NCBI GenBank assembly: GCA_017618135.1 | Contig: JAFZUV010000018.1 | Coordinates: 62,001 to 126,000 of the forward strand | Direction of reading: 5' to 3' | Length of the DNA: 64,000 nucleotides | Source: Clostridia bacterium | Lineage (GTDB): Bacteria > Bacillota > Clostridia > Oscillospirales > Acutalibacteraceae | Part shown: positions 33,007 to 42,393 of the stretch, one piece after another | Position numbering within the stretch: the first letter of the stretch is position 1 | Layout of the letters: every line of letters starts with the position of its first letter | Made by a program: the position numbers and the translations under genes | Notes under the pieces: generated by a model | What the model was told of the DNA's origin: nothing | Seen by the model: only the letters and a program-made list of their open reading frames with translations | The model's database searches: none

Positions 33007-33810
33007 TTAATCTTTCCAATATGCGGTATATGTGTGATGGGTAACCCGCTCATCCTCAGGAGGCAGTTTCATATAATCTCCGTATATTGTCTTTAAAATG
33101 CAATCATATCCTATAGGCGCTTTAACATCAATGTCTTCAAATTTAAGCATTACATATCCTTGATAATTCTCTTTCTCATGTCGATCATTATAATAATCAT
33201 AGTAACTCGCAAGTGTTCCCACATATTTTGAATTATTATACGGATATTTGCTGAGCATTTTTTCTGCTTTTCTTATAAGGTTGCTACCGGTTCCCATTAA
33301 AGATTGATAAAATCTTAAAAGGGTATTTTTTAAGTTGTTGCCACTGAAATCACTTTTTAAATATACGAATTTTTTATAGATTTTTTTTATTTTATTAAAG
33401 AGATCGTCATATTCGGCCATTGTATCAGGCAACCCGTCAATCGGAAAAACATCAATGTCTATTCCGAGTTTTTCGCCTGTATATCGAACACCAGATTCAT
33501 CTTTAACCGTTCTGGTATCGATTATTTTTACATATGAATGTAATGCATCCTTGCTATAAGGGGAAATAAGACGATATTGGTCTGTTGCTTGCATATCATT
33601 GTAAATTTTAATAAGTTTATTGTAATCTTCTCTGGGCATTTGCAAATCAATATCATCGTCCCAAGGTATGAAACCCTTGTGGCGTACCGCACCCAGTAGA
33701 GAGCCGTATCCGATAAAATAAGACAAATTATTATTATCGCAAAAGTCAATGAAATCTTTTAAAATGCCAAGTTGTATCTGTTTGCTTTCGTCATAGGAAA
33801 TCTTTTTCAT
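33007..33810 (-). CDS. LicD-family phosphotransferase
   Basis: 267 aa with the LicD signature: YFIGYGSLLGAVRHKGFIPWDDDIDLQMPREDY (about residues 34-66), where GSLLGAxRHxGFIPWDDDID forms the nucleotidyltransferase-like metal site. LicD proteins transfer phosphocholine or other phospho-groups from CDP-activated donors to teichoic acids and capsules. No choline genes are visible, so the phospho-substituent is unknown. It overlaps the TupA-like gene by 4 nt. Confidence 0.9.
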   Translation of the reverse strand: MKKISYDESKQIQLGILKDFIDFCDNNNLSYFIGYGSLLGAVRHKGFIPWDDDIDLQMPREDYNKLIKIYNDMQATDQYRLISPYSKDALHSYVKIIDTRTVKDESGVRYTGEKLGIDIDVFPIDGLPDTMAEYDDLFNKIKKIYKKFVYLKSDFSGNNLKNTLLRFYQSLMGTGSNLIRKAEKMLSKYPYNNSKYVGTLASYYDYYNDRHEKENYQGYVMLKFEDIDVKAPIGYDCILKTIYGDYMKLPPEDERVTHHTYTAYWKD

Positions 33811-34766
33811 AATTTCCCCCTTGTTTTCCCCTTTGGTAATTCTAGCATATCACCTAATATTTTATCATATTCTTTCGGTTTAAATGGCATGTATCCGCTA
33901 CAAGGGTAGAATGTTAATTCCCCAAAATATACTTTCTTATCAAATTCATAAAAGTCAACCCTTACAAATGAAATACTGTTTGATAGTTTCTTTACTAATT
34001 CTTTCATTTCCTCAAAATTATATGGTTTTTCTGGTTTTACCTCAAATTTTCTAAAATCAGATCTTTCAAAAGGTGCTGGTTCAAAATTCATATCAAAAAA
34101 CTCTATTTTTGCTGTCTGATGGTTTTCTAAGCCTTCTGAAACATATAAATATTTAGGTATTCCATTAAAACAATAAAATTTATAATCTTTAATATCTTTT
34201 TCTTTATTATCTTGCATATATTTTTCTATAATTATCCTTGGTTTAACATTTTTATAAGGCCACTCTCTGCCAAAAATAAAATGGTTTTTTTTAAGGCAGG
34301 CGTCAAGACTTTTCTTTGCGTCGGCAATATCAAATTTTGATTTGTCTTTGCAAATAATTACACTCGCACTATCATGAGTGCATTTTAAAACAAACCTATC
34401 GGGCAGAGCGTCAAAGTCAATTTCTTCAGCACTGTCCCAAACGCCAAGCGTTGGAATTATATATTCTTCGCCTATTATATCTGCAACGATTTTTTTAACT
34501 TCATATTTATCTACAAGATTAGTATATTTGGGGTTGCGGTCGTATAATTTTAACCACTGGAGTTTTTGATTAAATGTTTCAGGGTGTCTTAAATTCAGTT
34601 TTTCACCAAAGTTTAAATAATATCTGACTTTTATTGCTTTTTTATCTGGCAACTTTGCAAAAATTTCGGGTTGCAGGTAATATGACAGTTTATTGTTTTT
34701 ATAATCGGAAACCTTACTTTTTAAGGAAATAACCGGATGTTTAATAAAAGTTGTAAGCTTACTCAT
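33807..34766 (-). CDS. TupA-like ATP-grasp protein
   Basis: 319 aa matching the TupA-type ATP-grasp family seen in teichuronopeptide and exopolysaccharide clusters. Typical stretches are NLRHPETFNQKLQWLKLYDRNPKYTNLVDKYEVK, FVLKCTHDSAS, KPRIIIEKYM, DYKFYCFNG and VRVDFYEF..FGELTFYPCSGYMPF. Expected chemistry is ATP-dependent ligation of an amino acid or other amine to a glycan carboxylate, such as a uronic acid. The gene is visibly more AT-rich than its neighbours. It is coupled to licD (4-nt overlap) and lies 31 nt from the exporter ATPase. Confidence 0.85.
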   Translation of the reverse strand: MSKLTTFIKHPVISLKSKVSDYKNNKLSYYLQPEIFAKLPDKKAIKVRYYLNFGEKLNLRHPETFNQKLQWLKLYDRNPKYTNLVDKYEVKKIVADIIGEEYIIPTLGVWDSAEEIDFDALPDRFVLKCTHDSASVIICKDKSKFDIADAKKSLDACLKKNHFIFGREWPYKNVKPRIIIEKYMQDNKEKDIKDYKFYCFNGIPKYLYVSEGLENHQTAKIEFFDMNFEPAPFERSDFRKFEVKPEKPYNFEEMKELVKKLSNSISFVRVDFYEFDKKVYFGELTFYPCSGYMPFKPKEYDKILGDMLELPKGKTRGKL

Positions 34767-34797
34767 AGAAAACTCTCCACATTTCTCAAAAATACTT

Positions 34798-36102
34798 TTA
34801 GATTAACTGATCTGATTCGTTAATATTAATAGAAAGCGGTTGCTCCATTTCAACATATCCCCAGTTTTGAGAGTCCCATTTTTTGGCGTCGGTTTCTTCT
34901 CTGTCCAACACCTCAAATGTCAGACCGCGTACGCAATCTACATTCGCACATTCACCATAGTCGTTTTTATAAAAGAAGGTATAAGAGGTTCTGTAGGTTT
35001 CGGGGACGAGCTTTGATAAATCAAAAACTATGTCTGCGGTAACCTTTTTGCCTTTTTCACCGCCATCATATATTTTTTCGATAAAGTATGTGCAAATCGG
35101 TGAACCGGTGGCGGTTTTGAGTTCGTGACGGAAACCTATCGGCTTTACATTTTCCTTGTTTTCCCATACAAGCCTTAGGTGCATTTTTTCATCCTTGAAA
35201 AAGCTGTAAGACTTCTTGTCTACAAATTCGGCAGAAAGCAGGTATAAATCATATGCATACATCCTGTATTTGCGTTTCCATTCGGTATAGTCCTTATAAC
35301 AGGTCATATATTGTGACATTTCAGCATAAATGCTGATTGCTTTATTAATATCACCCGAATAAATAATTTTACCGTTGTCCATAACAATGCATCGTTCGCA
35401 AAGCTGTTGTATAGTGCTCATATTATGGCTTACATAAAGAATTGTTCTGCCTTCCTCTTCGGCAACACGCCGCATTTTATCAAGGCACTTTTGTTGGAAG
35501 GCAATATCGCCTACTGCTAAAACTTCATCCATTATGAGTATTTCACTGTCAAGATGAGCCGCAACAGAAAACGCAAGTTTAACATACATACCGCTTGAAT
35601 AACGCTTTACAGGAGTATCAATAAATTTGCGGCATTCTGAAAATTCAATTATCTGTTCAATTTTTGAATCGACTTCCGTTTTGGTCATACCGAGTATCGC
35701 GCCGTTTAAATATATGTTTTCACGACCGGTAAGCTCTTTATTAAATCCGGTACCGACTTCAAGCATAGATGAAATTCTTCCGTCTATTTTGATTTCACCT
35801 TCGGTTGGCGCGGTTACTCGGGAGAGAAGCTTTAAAAGGGTTGATTTTCCGGCGCCGTTATGACCTATAATACCAAGGCGTTCTCCTTTATAAACGGTAA
35901 GATCAATTCCGTCAAGCGCCATAAATGTTTCATTCTTGCCGTAAGCTTTTTTACCTATTTTAAGATTCGGATCATCCTTGCCGCGAATGCGCGCCCACCA
36001 GCTCTGAATATCTCCCTGGAGGGTACCGCCGCCTATAACGCCCAGGCGGTAACGCTTTTTTAGACCGTTTATTTGTATTGCAATATCTTTTTCTTCTGCC
36101 AT
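34798..36102 (-). CDS. Polysaccharide ABC exporter ATPase (Wzt/TagH-like)
   Basis: 434 aa from the ATG complementary to 36100-36102 (gaggtg upstream; a GTG three codons earlier is possible). Walker A GHNGAGKST is at residues 80-88, the YSSGM signature characteristic of polysaccharide exporters at 168-172, and Walker B ILIMDE at 188-193. The C-terminal 180 residues form a Wzt-like beta-sandwich (KMHLRLVWENKENVKPIGFRHEL) that in Wzt binds the exported glycan. It pairs with the upstream permease. The long C-terminal domain implies recognition of a modified chain end. Confidence 0.94.
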   Translation of the reverse strand: MAEEKDIAIQINGLKKRYRLGVIGGGTLQGDIQSWWARIRGKDDPNLKIGKKAYGKNETFMALDGIDLTVYKGERLGIIGHNGAGKSTLLKLLSRVTAPTEGEIKIDGRISSMLEVGTGFNKELTGRENIYLNGAILGMTKTEVDSKIEQIIEFSECRKFIDTPVKRYSSGMYVKLAFSVAAHLDSEILIMDEVLAVGDIAFQQKCLDKMRRVAEEEGRTILYVSHNMSTIQQLCERCIVMDNGKIIYSGDINKAISIYAEMSQYMTCYKDYTEWKRKYRMYAYDLYLLSAEFVDKKSYSFFKDEKMHLRLVWENKENVKPIGFRHELKTATGSPICTYFIEKIYDGGEKGKKVTADIVFDLSKLVPETYRTSYTFFYKNDYGECANVDCVRGLTFEVLDREETDAKKWDSQNWGYVEMEQPLSININESDQLI

Positions 36103-36119
36103 AACACTCACCTCACAAA

Positions 36120-36962
36120 TTAAACGGTATCCATAAAGGTTTTCTCAACCTTATTGAATATTACAATTCCAAGGAACAGCACAACAAACGTCGTTATCCA
36201 GCTGATACCCCAGAAAAAGAATGAGATTTTTCCGGCGCCAAGCCATCCGTAACGCATCATTTCAATTATAGGCGACATTGGGTTGAGCATCAGAAGATTA
36301 TACATTTTCGGCGACAGGGAAGATGAGGCGTAAATAACGGGTGTTGCATACATCCAAAGTGATACGCCAAAACCTACAAGAACCTGTAAATCACGGTATT
36401 TAGTGGTAAGTGAAGAAATGATAATACCGAATCCCATACCGAGTATAGCCATTTGGATTACAAGAACGGGAGTAAGCGCTGCTAACCAGTTTATGTGTAT
36501 AGGCGCGCCTGTAAAGAAAAAGAAAACCCAGAAAATTAAAAACATAGTAAACTGGATAACAAAGTTTATCATTGCGGTAATTACGGTAGCTATTGGTGTT
36601 GCAAGTCTCGGAAAATAAACTTTACCGAAAACGCTTGCGTTATCCACAAAGGTATTTGAAGTTGTTGTAATACAGGTGGAAAAATACAGCCAGGGTACAT
36701 TGCCTGCCATATAGAAAAGAAATCCCGGAATACCGTCGGTCGAAAGACCTGCAATATTACCAAAAACGAAATTATAAATTACAGTTGTAAAAAGCGGTTG
36801 AATTATAAACCAAAGTGGACCTAAAACTGTTTGCTTGTACTTTGTTTTAAAATCTCTTGCCACAAAAAGCCGCACAAGATCACGGTACTTCCAAACTTCT
36901 TTTAGCTTTAAATCAAAGAGTTTATTTTTTGGGCGTATAATCGCCGTCCATTGCTTTTGCAT
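36120..36962 (-). CDS. Polysaccharide ABC exporter permease (Wzm/TagG-like)
   Basis: 280 aa of the ABC-2 type with about six transmembrane helices. The N-terminal amphipathic segment (YRDLVRLFVARDFKTKYKQTVLGPLWFIIQPL) is the hallmark of Wzm/TagG/RfbA permeases. It forms a dimer with the Wzt-like ATPase gene located 17 nt downstream and would move a completed undecaprenyl-linked glycan across the membrane. Confidence 0.94.
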   Translation of the reverse strand: MQKQWTAIIRPKNKLFDLKLKEVWKYRDLVRLFVARDFKTKYKQTVLGPLWFIIQPLFTTVIYNFVFGNIAGLSTDGIPGFLFYMAGNVPWLYFSTCITTTSNTFVDNASVFGKVYFPRLATPIATVITAMINFVIQFTMFLIFWVFFFFTGAPIHINWLAALTPVLVIQMAILGMGFGIIISSLTTKYRDLQVLVGFGVSLWMYATPVIYASSSLSPKMYNLLMLNPMSPIIEMMRYGWLGAGKISFFFWGISWITTFVVLFLGIVIFNKVEKTFMDTV

Positions 36963-36987
36963 ACTTTATCTCCAATTTGTTATTATA

Positions 36988-38052
36988 TTAGTTTTTTCTG
37001 AAAAGCTTCATAATTTTTCGCAGTAAATTATTATCATCATATTGATATACAGAATAAATGGTTGCGGAAATTAAAAGACCTCTGCTTATAAGCTTGGGCA
37101 AACGAAGCTCGTAGTTGTTCCAACAGTCGCTTTTGAGTACTTCCTCTCTGTGACTTACTATTTGATAGAAAACATCTCTTACTTCCTTATTTCTGTAAAC
37201 GCTGAGAACAAATCCGAATTTATGCTTTTCGATTTTAATACCCGTTTTTATGTGACGCTCGATATAATAACGATATTTAAGGCTGAGCGGCAAGTACGCT
37301 TCGGGTAAACAGAGTCTATCGGCTCGCGCTTTAAGATTTACATAGCACTTCATTATATCATTTAAAAATGAAGGCCGGTATTTGTTAAAGAGACCGGATT
37401 CGCTCTGGTTGTAATAGTACAGAGGGTCATTTATAAAAGATATCTTTTCGCACAGGTCTATATATGACAAAACAAACAGCATATCCTCTCCAAATGACAT
37501 CGTTTTGTCCATCCTTAAATTAACTCTATTGATGATACCAGTTCTAAAAAGCTTATTACAGGGTGAAAAAAGACCGTTTGTGTCCTTAACATATATAACA
37601 GACTTTATAAGCTTTTCTGTTATTTCATTTTTGCCGTCCAGCACACTGTTTCCAAAAGGATGATGCTGTGTAGCAGAGATACCCATAGAGGTCTGCAAAT
37701 AACTGCACATAACCATATCGGCGTCTGTTGATACTGCTTTTTCAAGCATTATTTTTAAAAAATTCGGGTCAATATGATCGTCGCTGTCGATAAATGCTAT
37801 ATATTCTCCTGTTGCTTTATCCATACCGGCATTTCGTGCCGAGGAGACACCTTCATTAGCTTTGTGAATTACTTTTATTCGATTGTCCTTAAGGGCAAAA
37901 TCATCACAGATTTCGCCGCTTTTATCAGGCGAACCGTCATCTATAAGAATGAGCTCAAAATCAGCAAATGTTTGATTAAGAATGCTATCAACACAACGAT
38001 GAAGATATCGTTCTACATTGTGTACCGGAACAATTACACTTAGTTGTGGCAT
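36988..38052 (-). CDS. Family 2 glycosyltransferase
   Basis: 354 aa. GT-A motifs are SVIVPVHNVERYLHRCVDSIL, LIDDGSPDKSGEICDDFA, ANEGVSSARNAGMDKATGEYIAFIDSDDHID. The C-terminal half is helical and rich in basic residues, typical of capsule GT2 enzymes that act at the membrane face. It lies 25 nt upstream of the permease gene and 4 nt from the GT4 gene before it. Confidence 0.9.
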   Translation of the reverse strand: MPQLSVIVPVHNVERYLHRCVDSILNQTFADFELILIDDGSPDKSGEICDDFALKDNRIKVIHKANEGVSSARNAGMDKATGEYIAFIDSDDHIDPNFLKIMLEKAVSTDADMVMCSYLQTSMGISATQHHPFGNSVLDGKNEITEKLIKSVIYVKDTNGLFSPCNKLFRTGIINRVNLRMDKTMSFGEDMLFVLSYIDLCEKISFINDPLYYYNQSESGLFNKYRPSFLNDIMKCYVNLKARADRLCLPEAYLPLSLKYRYYIERHIKTGIKIEKHKFGFVLSVYRNKEVRDVFYQIVSHREEVLKSDCWNNYELRLPKLISRGLLISATIYSVYQYDDNNLLRKIMKLFRKN

Positions 38053-38056
38053 AAAA

Positions 38057-39190
38057 CTACCCCTGTAATAAAGTTTCTATTTCACCGAGTATTTTTCTTT
38101 CATCAAAAAACGGTTTTCTTAAAATCGCCTTGTTTTTGTATGTATCCAAAAGACCTTTATTTTTCAAAATGCTGTAAATACCATTATACAACCCTTCGGT
38201 GCTATTGTCAACGAGAACACCGTATTTGCCGTCTGCCAAAATTTCACGAGGGCCGGTGCAATCTGTGCTTATTACAGGTGTTTCTAAAAACAGAGCTTCG
38301 GCAACAGTAAGATTAAATCCTTCATAACGGGAAGAACAAACATAAAGGTCGGCGTTTTTCATATACTTATAAGGATTTTTTTGAAATCCTAAAAATTTCA
38401 CATTATTAAGTTTGTTTTCTTTTGCATATTCTTTTAGTTTATCCTCGTCTTCTCCATATCCGACAAGCCACAAATCGAAATCAAAGCCGTCACCATTAAG
38501 CCGTTTTACCGCTTCAAGAAGTCGGTCAAAACCTTTAACATTTATTGAATGACCAACCGAAAGAATTGTGAATTTTTCCTTTTTAATATCAATCGTTTCT
38601 TTTGACTTTTCTAAAATACGGTCGGTTGGGAGCATATTATAAATTACCGTTGTTTTATCGTGAAAACCTATGATTTCATTAAAACTGTCTTCGGCCTGTT
38701 TTGATACACAGACTATTTTTTGGTATTTTGAGTAAGCATATTTTGTATCTTCAAGTGATTTAAAGTTGTTTGTAACTCCTCCGCAATGCTTAAAATCGCT
38801 ATGCACCCATGCAATTTTTCTTGAGTCCTTATTTGTTGACCCGCTAATAATTTTAACCGAAAGTCCTCTGAAAAAACCGATTTCAACATCGTATTTTTTA
38901 TTCCCCACATAGTATTTATAAAGTGTTTTCGGCGTGGCTCTCGTTTCCCACATACCGTCATCATATAGTTTATGTCTTATATAAGGAACACTCTTCATAA
39001 ACTTATGCGGTTTATCGGGTTTATAGATTACCTCTACTCGACTGTCCAGTTCATCTTTTAAATCGTTTGTATTGCTGAGTATTATTATTGTCACCTTATA
39101 ACCGCGAGACACCAGTGCGTTTGCAAGGGCAACCTGTGCCCGTTCAAGTCCACCCAGGCGAAGGCTTGGTAAAATAAACAGTATTCGCAT
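38057..39190 (-). CDS. Family 4 glycosyltransferase
   Basis: 377-aa GT-B enzyme. The N-terminal domain opens RILFILPSLRLGGLERAQVALANAL with the glycine-rich loop. The C-terminal donor-binding domain has LSVGHSINVKGFDRLLEAV and the EGFNLTVAEALFLETPVISTDCTGPREI segment with the Glu-x7-Glu motif. It is a retaining transferase; the sugar is not deducible. It closely resembles the GT4 product at 41242-42390 in opening and closing motifs, suggesting local duplication. Confidence 0.92.
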   Translation of the reverse strand: MRILFILPSLRLGGLERAQVALANALVSRGYKVTIIILSNTNDLKDELDSRVEVIYKPDKPHKFMKSVPYIRHKLYDDGMWETRATPKTLYKYYVGNKKYDVEIGFFRGLSVKIISGSTNKDSRKIAWVHSDFKHCGGVTNNFKSLEDTKYAYSKYQKIVCVSKQAEDSFNEIIGFHDKTTVIYNMLPTDRILEKSKETIDIKKEKFTILSVGHSINVKGFDRLLEAVKRLNGDGFDFDLWLVGYGEDEDKLKEYAKENKLNNVKFLGFQKNPYKYMKNADLYVCSSRYEGFNLTVAEALFLETPVISTDCTGPREILADGKYGVLVDNSTEGLYNGIYSILKNKGLLDTYKNKAILRKPFFDERKILGEIETLLQG

Positions 39191-39201
39191 AAGTTTTCCT
39201 T

Positions 39202-40200
39202 TCAGATTATATAGGTATAAGCGGTAAGAATAAGATTATATTTTCTGCTGACTGCAAATTCTTTTTTGCAAAGCCGAGCAATTTTCTTATATCTTGCGAA
39301 AAAGCCAACCACATATTCATTATCGTTTATATTCTTGATATGGCGGTACCTCTCAAAAAATGTGTTCTTTTCGCCCGGAAGGTAGTTAAGTTCAGCCTGA
39401 ATAACAGTTTCCGAAAACCAATTTCCAAGTTTTCTTTCGCTTTCTTTGTCACAAAGCCCCCAGTCTGTTAACATATCCAAGGCGGTTTTATGATAGGTTA
39501 TTGCACAATCAAGAAAAGCGGCGGGTATTTTTTTTCGCTGATATTTAGATGAATGCATTGTAAAGTGGTAAAAGTAATGCGGAACAGCCGCAAAGGAATT
39601 TATATTGCCAAAATAATTCATATTGAATACGCCGTCCTGCATACGCCGAATATTCGGGAAAGACAGATTGTTTTCCTTTATAACAGACATACGGTACATT
39701 TTATTGCTTGGACCGTCCATAGGGAGGGCCATTACAAGATTTATCCAGTTTTCACGGCATAAGGTCTGACTGTCATAAATGACATCCTTGATATTGCCGT
39801 TTTGTTCGGAAATAACATTTCCCGATTTATCATATATTGTATTTATTGAACCGAAGAGTAAAAGATCCAGTTTTTGCTCTTCCATCTTTTTTATGCAAAA
39901 TTCATATGCGTCAGGGTCTATCCAATCATCCGAGTCCGGGAATGCAACATAATCGCCTGTCGCTGTCTGAAGTCCGGCGTTTCTTGCACTGCCTGCTCCG
40001 CCGTTTTCCTTATGTATGACCTTGATACGAGTATCTTTATCTGCATAATCGTCACAAATATCACCGGAAATATCCTTTGACCCGTCGTCAACAAGGATAA
40101 GTTCCCAATCACTTAATGTTTGTGCCAAAATTGAATCAATGCACCTGTTTAAAAAAGGCGCAACATTATATACCGGTACTATAATGCTTAGTTTACTCAT
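39202..40200 (-). CDS. Family 2 glycosyltransferase
   Basis: 332 aa. Motifs: SIIVPVYNVAPFLNRCIDSILAQ, LVDDGSKDISGDICDDYA, ENGGAGSARNAGLQTATGDYVAFPDSDDWID. The segment resembles the GT2 products at 36988 and 40193, so these genes are probably paralogous. The start overlaps the following GT2 gene's stop by 8 nt, indicating translational coupling. Confidence 0.9.
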   Translation of the reverse strand: MSKLSIIVPVYNVAPFLNRCIDSILAQTLSDWELILVDDGSKDISGDICDDYADKDTRIKVIHKENGGAGSARNAGLQTATGDYVAFPDSDDWIDPDAYEFCIKKMEEQKLDLLLFGSINTIYDKSGNVISEQNGNIKDVIYDSQTLCRENWINLVMALPMDGPSNKMYRMSVIKENNLSFPNIRRMQDGVFNMNYFGNINSFAAVPHYFYHFTMHSSKYQRKKIPAAFLDCAITYHKTALDMLTDWGLCDKESERKLGNWFSETVIQAELNYLPGEKNTFFERYRHIKNINDNEYVVGFFARYKKIARLCKKEFAVSRKYNLILTAYTYII

Positions 40201-41239
40201 TGTTACTCCTGAACTTTAAAATTGATATAATGTGCCAAAGACCAAGTAATCTCAGGCGCTTTTTCAAAAAGAGTTTTGCTGCTACGACGCTGCTATAGCA
40301 ATATTTCTCAATAGTTTTTCCGTTTGCGACAAGTTTAATGTTCTCTAAAAAAGAAGGCGTTTTTGAATATGTGTTTTTTATGTAATGGAGCCTTTGAAAT
40401 TTATTCATTTTACAGCTTTTTAAAAACAAATCTTCATAAGACCATAAAAAGTATTTGCAATACTCATCCGCTAAAAATGAAATATCCGGGCAATTAAATT
40501 TACACATAATGTCGTGTAAAATATCAAGCCGCCGTATATAACGGCTGAATTTTTCCGGATGAAAGCTTTTTGTCATACTTTCATTTTCTCTGCGGTAATA
40601 ATTGTAAAATGCATACGGTGTAATCTTAATACTATTTATAAACGGTAAAAGAGATATCATAAACACCGCGTCCTCACCGCCGGTATTAAAGTAACCGTTG
40701 AACATTAAATTGTTGTTTTTGATAATTGAAGCTTTAAAAATTTTATCTGTAATAAAATCGTAAACGCCCTTTTTATAGCAATAACCGAATTCTTGTTCCA
40801 CCTGTTGCTTGTTATTAAGCAACGCGGCTTCATATGTGACATCATTTTGATATTCCGCCATATTGTTTTTTTGCAAAAACATATGGTAACCGAAAACCGC
40901 AATATCAAAGTCGCCGTTTTTAATTTCATTAATACACGATTCTATGGTGTTTGTATCTAATGTGTCATCGCCGTCAAGAAACATAATATAATCGCCGGTT
41001 GAGCACTTTATGCCCTGATTTCTGGCGTCTGAAACGCCACCGTTTTCCTTGTGAATAACCTTTATTCTTGCATCGCTTTCGGCGTAACTGTCACAAATAA
41101 TTCCTGATTTATCGGTTGAGCCGTCATCAATCAAAACTATTTCAGTATTATCGTATGATTGGTTTGTTACAGACTCGATGCAAAGACCGATTCTGTCCTC
41201 AACATTGTAAACGGGTATAATAACCGAAACCTTAGCCAT
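40193..41239 (-). CDS. Family 2 glycosyltransferase
   Basis: 348 aa. Motifs: SVIIPVYNVEDRIGLCIESVTNQ, LIDDGSTDKSGIICDSYA, ENGGVSDARNQGIKCSTGDYIMFLDGDDTLD. The canonical aspartate pair reads DGDD rather than DSDD. The C-terminus is basic (LFLKKRLRLLG). Only 2 nt separate it from the GT4 gene upstream in transcription order. Confidence 0.9.
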   Translation of the reverse strand: MAKVSVIIPVYNVEDRIGLCIESVTNQSYDNTEIVLIDDGSTDKSGIICDSYAESDARIKVIHKENGGVSDARNQGIKCSTGDYIMFLDGDDTLDTNTIESCINEIKNGDFDIAVFGYHMFLQKNNMAEYQNDVTYEAALLNNKQQVEQEFGYCYKKGVYDFITDKIFKASIIKNNNLMFNGYFNTGGEDAVFMISLLPFINSIKITPYAFYNYYRRENESMTKSFHPEKFSRYIRRLDILHDIMCKFNCPDISFLADEYCKYFLWSYEDLFLKSCKMNKFQRLHYIKNTYSKTPSFLENIKLVANGKTIEKYCYSSVVAAKLFLKKRLRLLGLWHIISILKFRSNNE

Positions 41240-41241
41240 AT

Positions 41242-42390
41242 TTATAGTCCTTTTATGATATTTTCCACTTGATCCATTATTTTTTCTTCACTCAGGTAAT
41301 CCTTGCGTTTATCCGCCATTGCTTTGTAATGACTATACATATCGGGATTGTCGAGTATTTTCTTCATACCCTCGTATATGCCATTCTCGCTGTTTTCCAC
41401 TATCATACCGTATTTGCCGCCGTCAAGCATTTCGTCAGCTCCTGATACATCGGTGCTTAAAATCGGAGTTCCCAGTATTATCGACTCCATCATTACCATA
41501 CTGAAACCCTCAAATTTAGAAGCGCACAGATACATATCGGCATTGTAAATATAAGGATACGGATTTGCCTGTTTTCCGTAAAATATTACATTATTAAGAT
41601 TAAGCTCTCTCGCTTTGTCTTTTATCAGCTTGCTGTCTTTACCGTCTCCCACTATCCATAAGTTGTAATCGTATCCTTCCGAATTTAAACGGGAGCATAC
41701 GCTTAAGAGTCTAAGGAAAGCTTTATTGTATTCATCAATTCTTGCTACTACCGCGAATGTAAAACGGTATTTTTTACCGGCAAAGTCCGCTGTTGCGCTA
41801 TCTCGAATTTTTTTGGTATCATTTGGATTATTAACAACAAAAACATTTTTTTCTCTGCCGAAAACCCGATTGAGTTCATCTTTTGATTTTTGTGATACGC
41901 AAATGATTTCGGAAATTTCGTTGTAAATCTTTTTGGCTCTGTTGTAAGAACCGACATTTTTTATATCATCTTCCAGATTTACATAGTGCAGCCAACCTAT
42001 TTTAACAGCACTTTCATTCGTTGAACCACTTATGATTTTCATAGCGTCCATACCGAAAAACGCAATTTCAACATCAAAATTTTCTTTTATGTATTTTTTG
42101 TATAAATATTTTGCGCTGTGAAATTTCATCCATATTTTTTGAGGTAAAAGCCTGAAATTCCCTTTTAAAATCTGAGCAAAAGCCGCGTTCTTTATGTTTT
42201 TCACGGGGGAATAATTCTTTATATAGTGTATTGTCTGTGAAAAACCCGATGTTATCGCGTCATCATCGTATGTGAAGTTTAAAACGGTAACATCATACCC
42301 GCGTGCGGCAAACAGATTTGCGTAATTCACCAACACCCGTTCCATTCCGCCCATACCGAGAGAAGGAATTAAAAAAACAATCCTTTTCAT
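41242..42390 (-). CDS. Family 4 glycosyltransferase
   Basis: 382-aa GT-B enzyme. RIVFLIPSLGMGGMERVLVNYANLFAARGYDV opens the N-terminal domain. The donor site has VVARIDEYNKAFLRLLSV and EGFSMVMMESIILGTPILSTDVSGADEML. Its layout mirrors that of 38057-39190. It lies 3 nt from the next GT4 gene, inside the same transcript. Confidence 0.92.
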   Translation of the reverse strand: MKRIVFLIPSLGMGGMERVLVNYANLFAARGYDVTVLNFTYDDDAITSGFSQTIHYIKNYSPVKNIKNAAFAQILKGNFRLLPQKIWMKFHSAKYLYKKYIKENFDVEIAFFGMDAMKIISGSTNESAVKIGWLHYVNLEDDIKNVGSYNRAKKIYNEISEIICVSQKSKDELNRVFGREKNVFVVNNPNDTKKIRDSATADFAGKKYRFTFAVVARIDEYNKAFLRLLSVCSRLNSEGYDYNLWIVGDGKDSKLIKDKARELNLNNVIFYGKQANPYPYIYNADMYLCASKFEGFSMVMMESIILGTPILSTDVSGADEMLDGGKYGMIVENSENGIYEGMKKILDNPDMYSHYKAMADKRKDYLSEEKIMDQVENIIKGL

Positions 42391-42393
42391 AAA

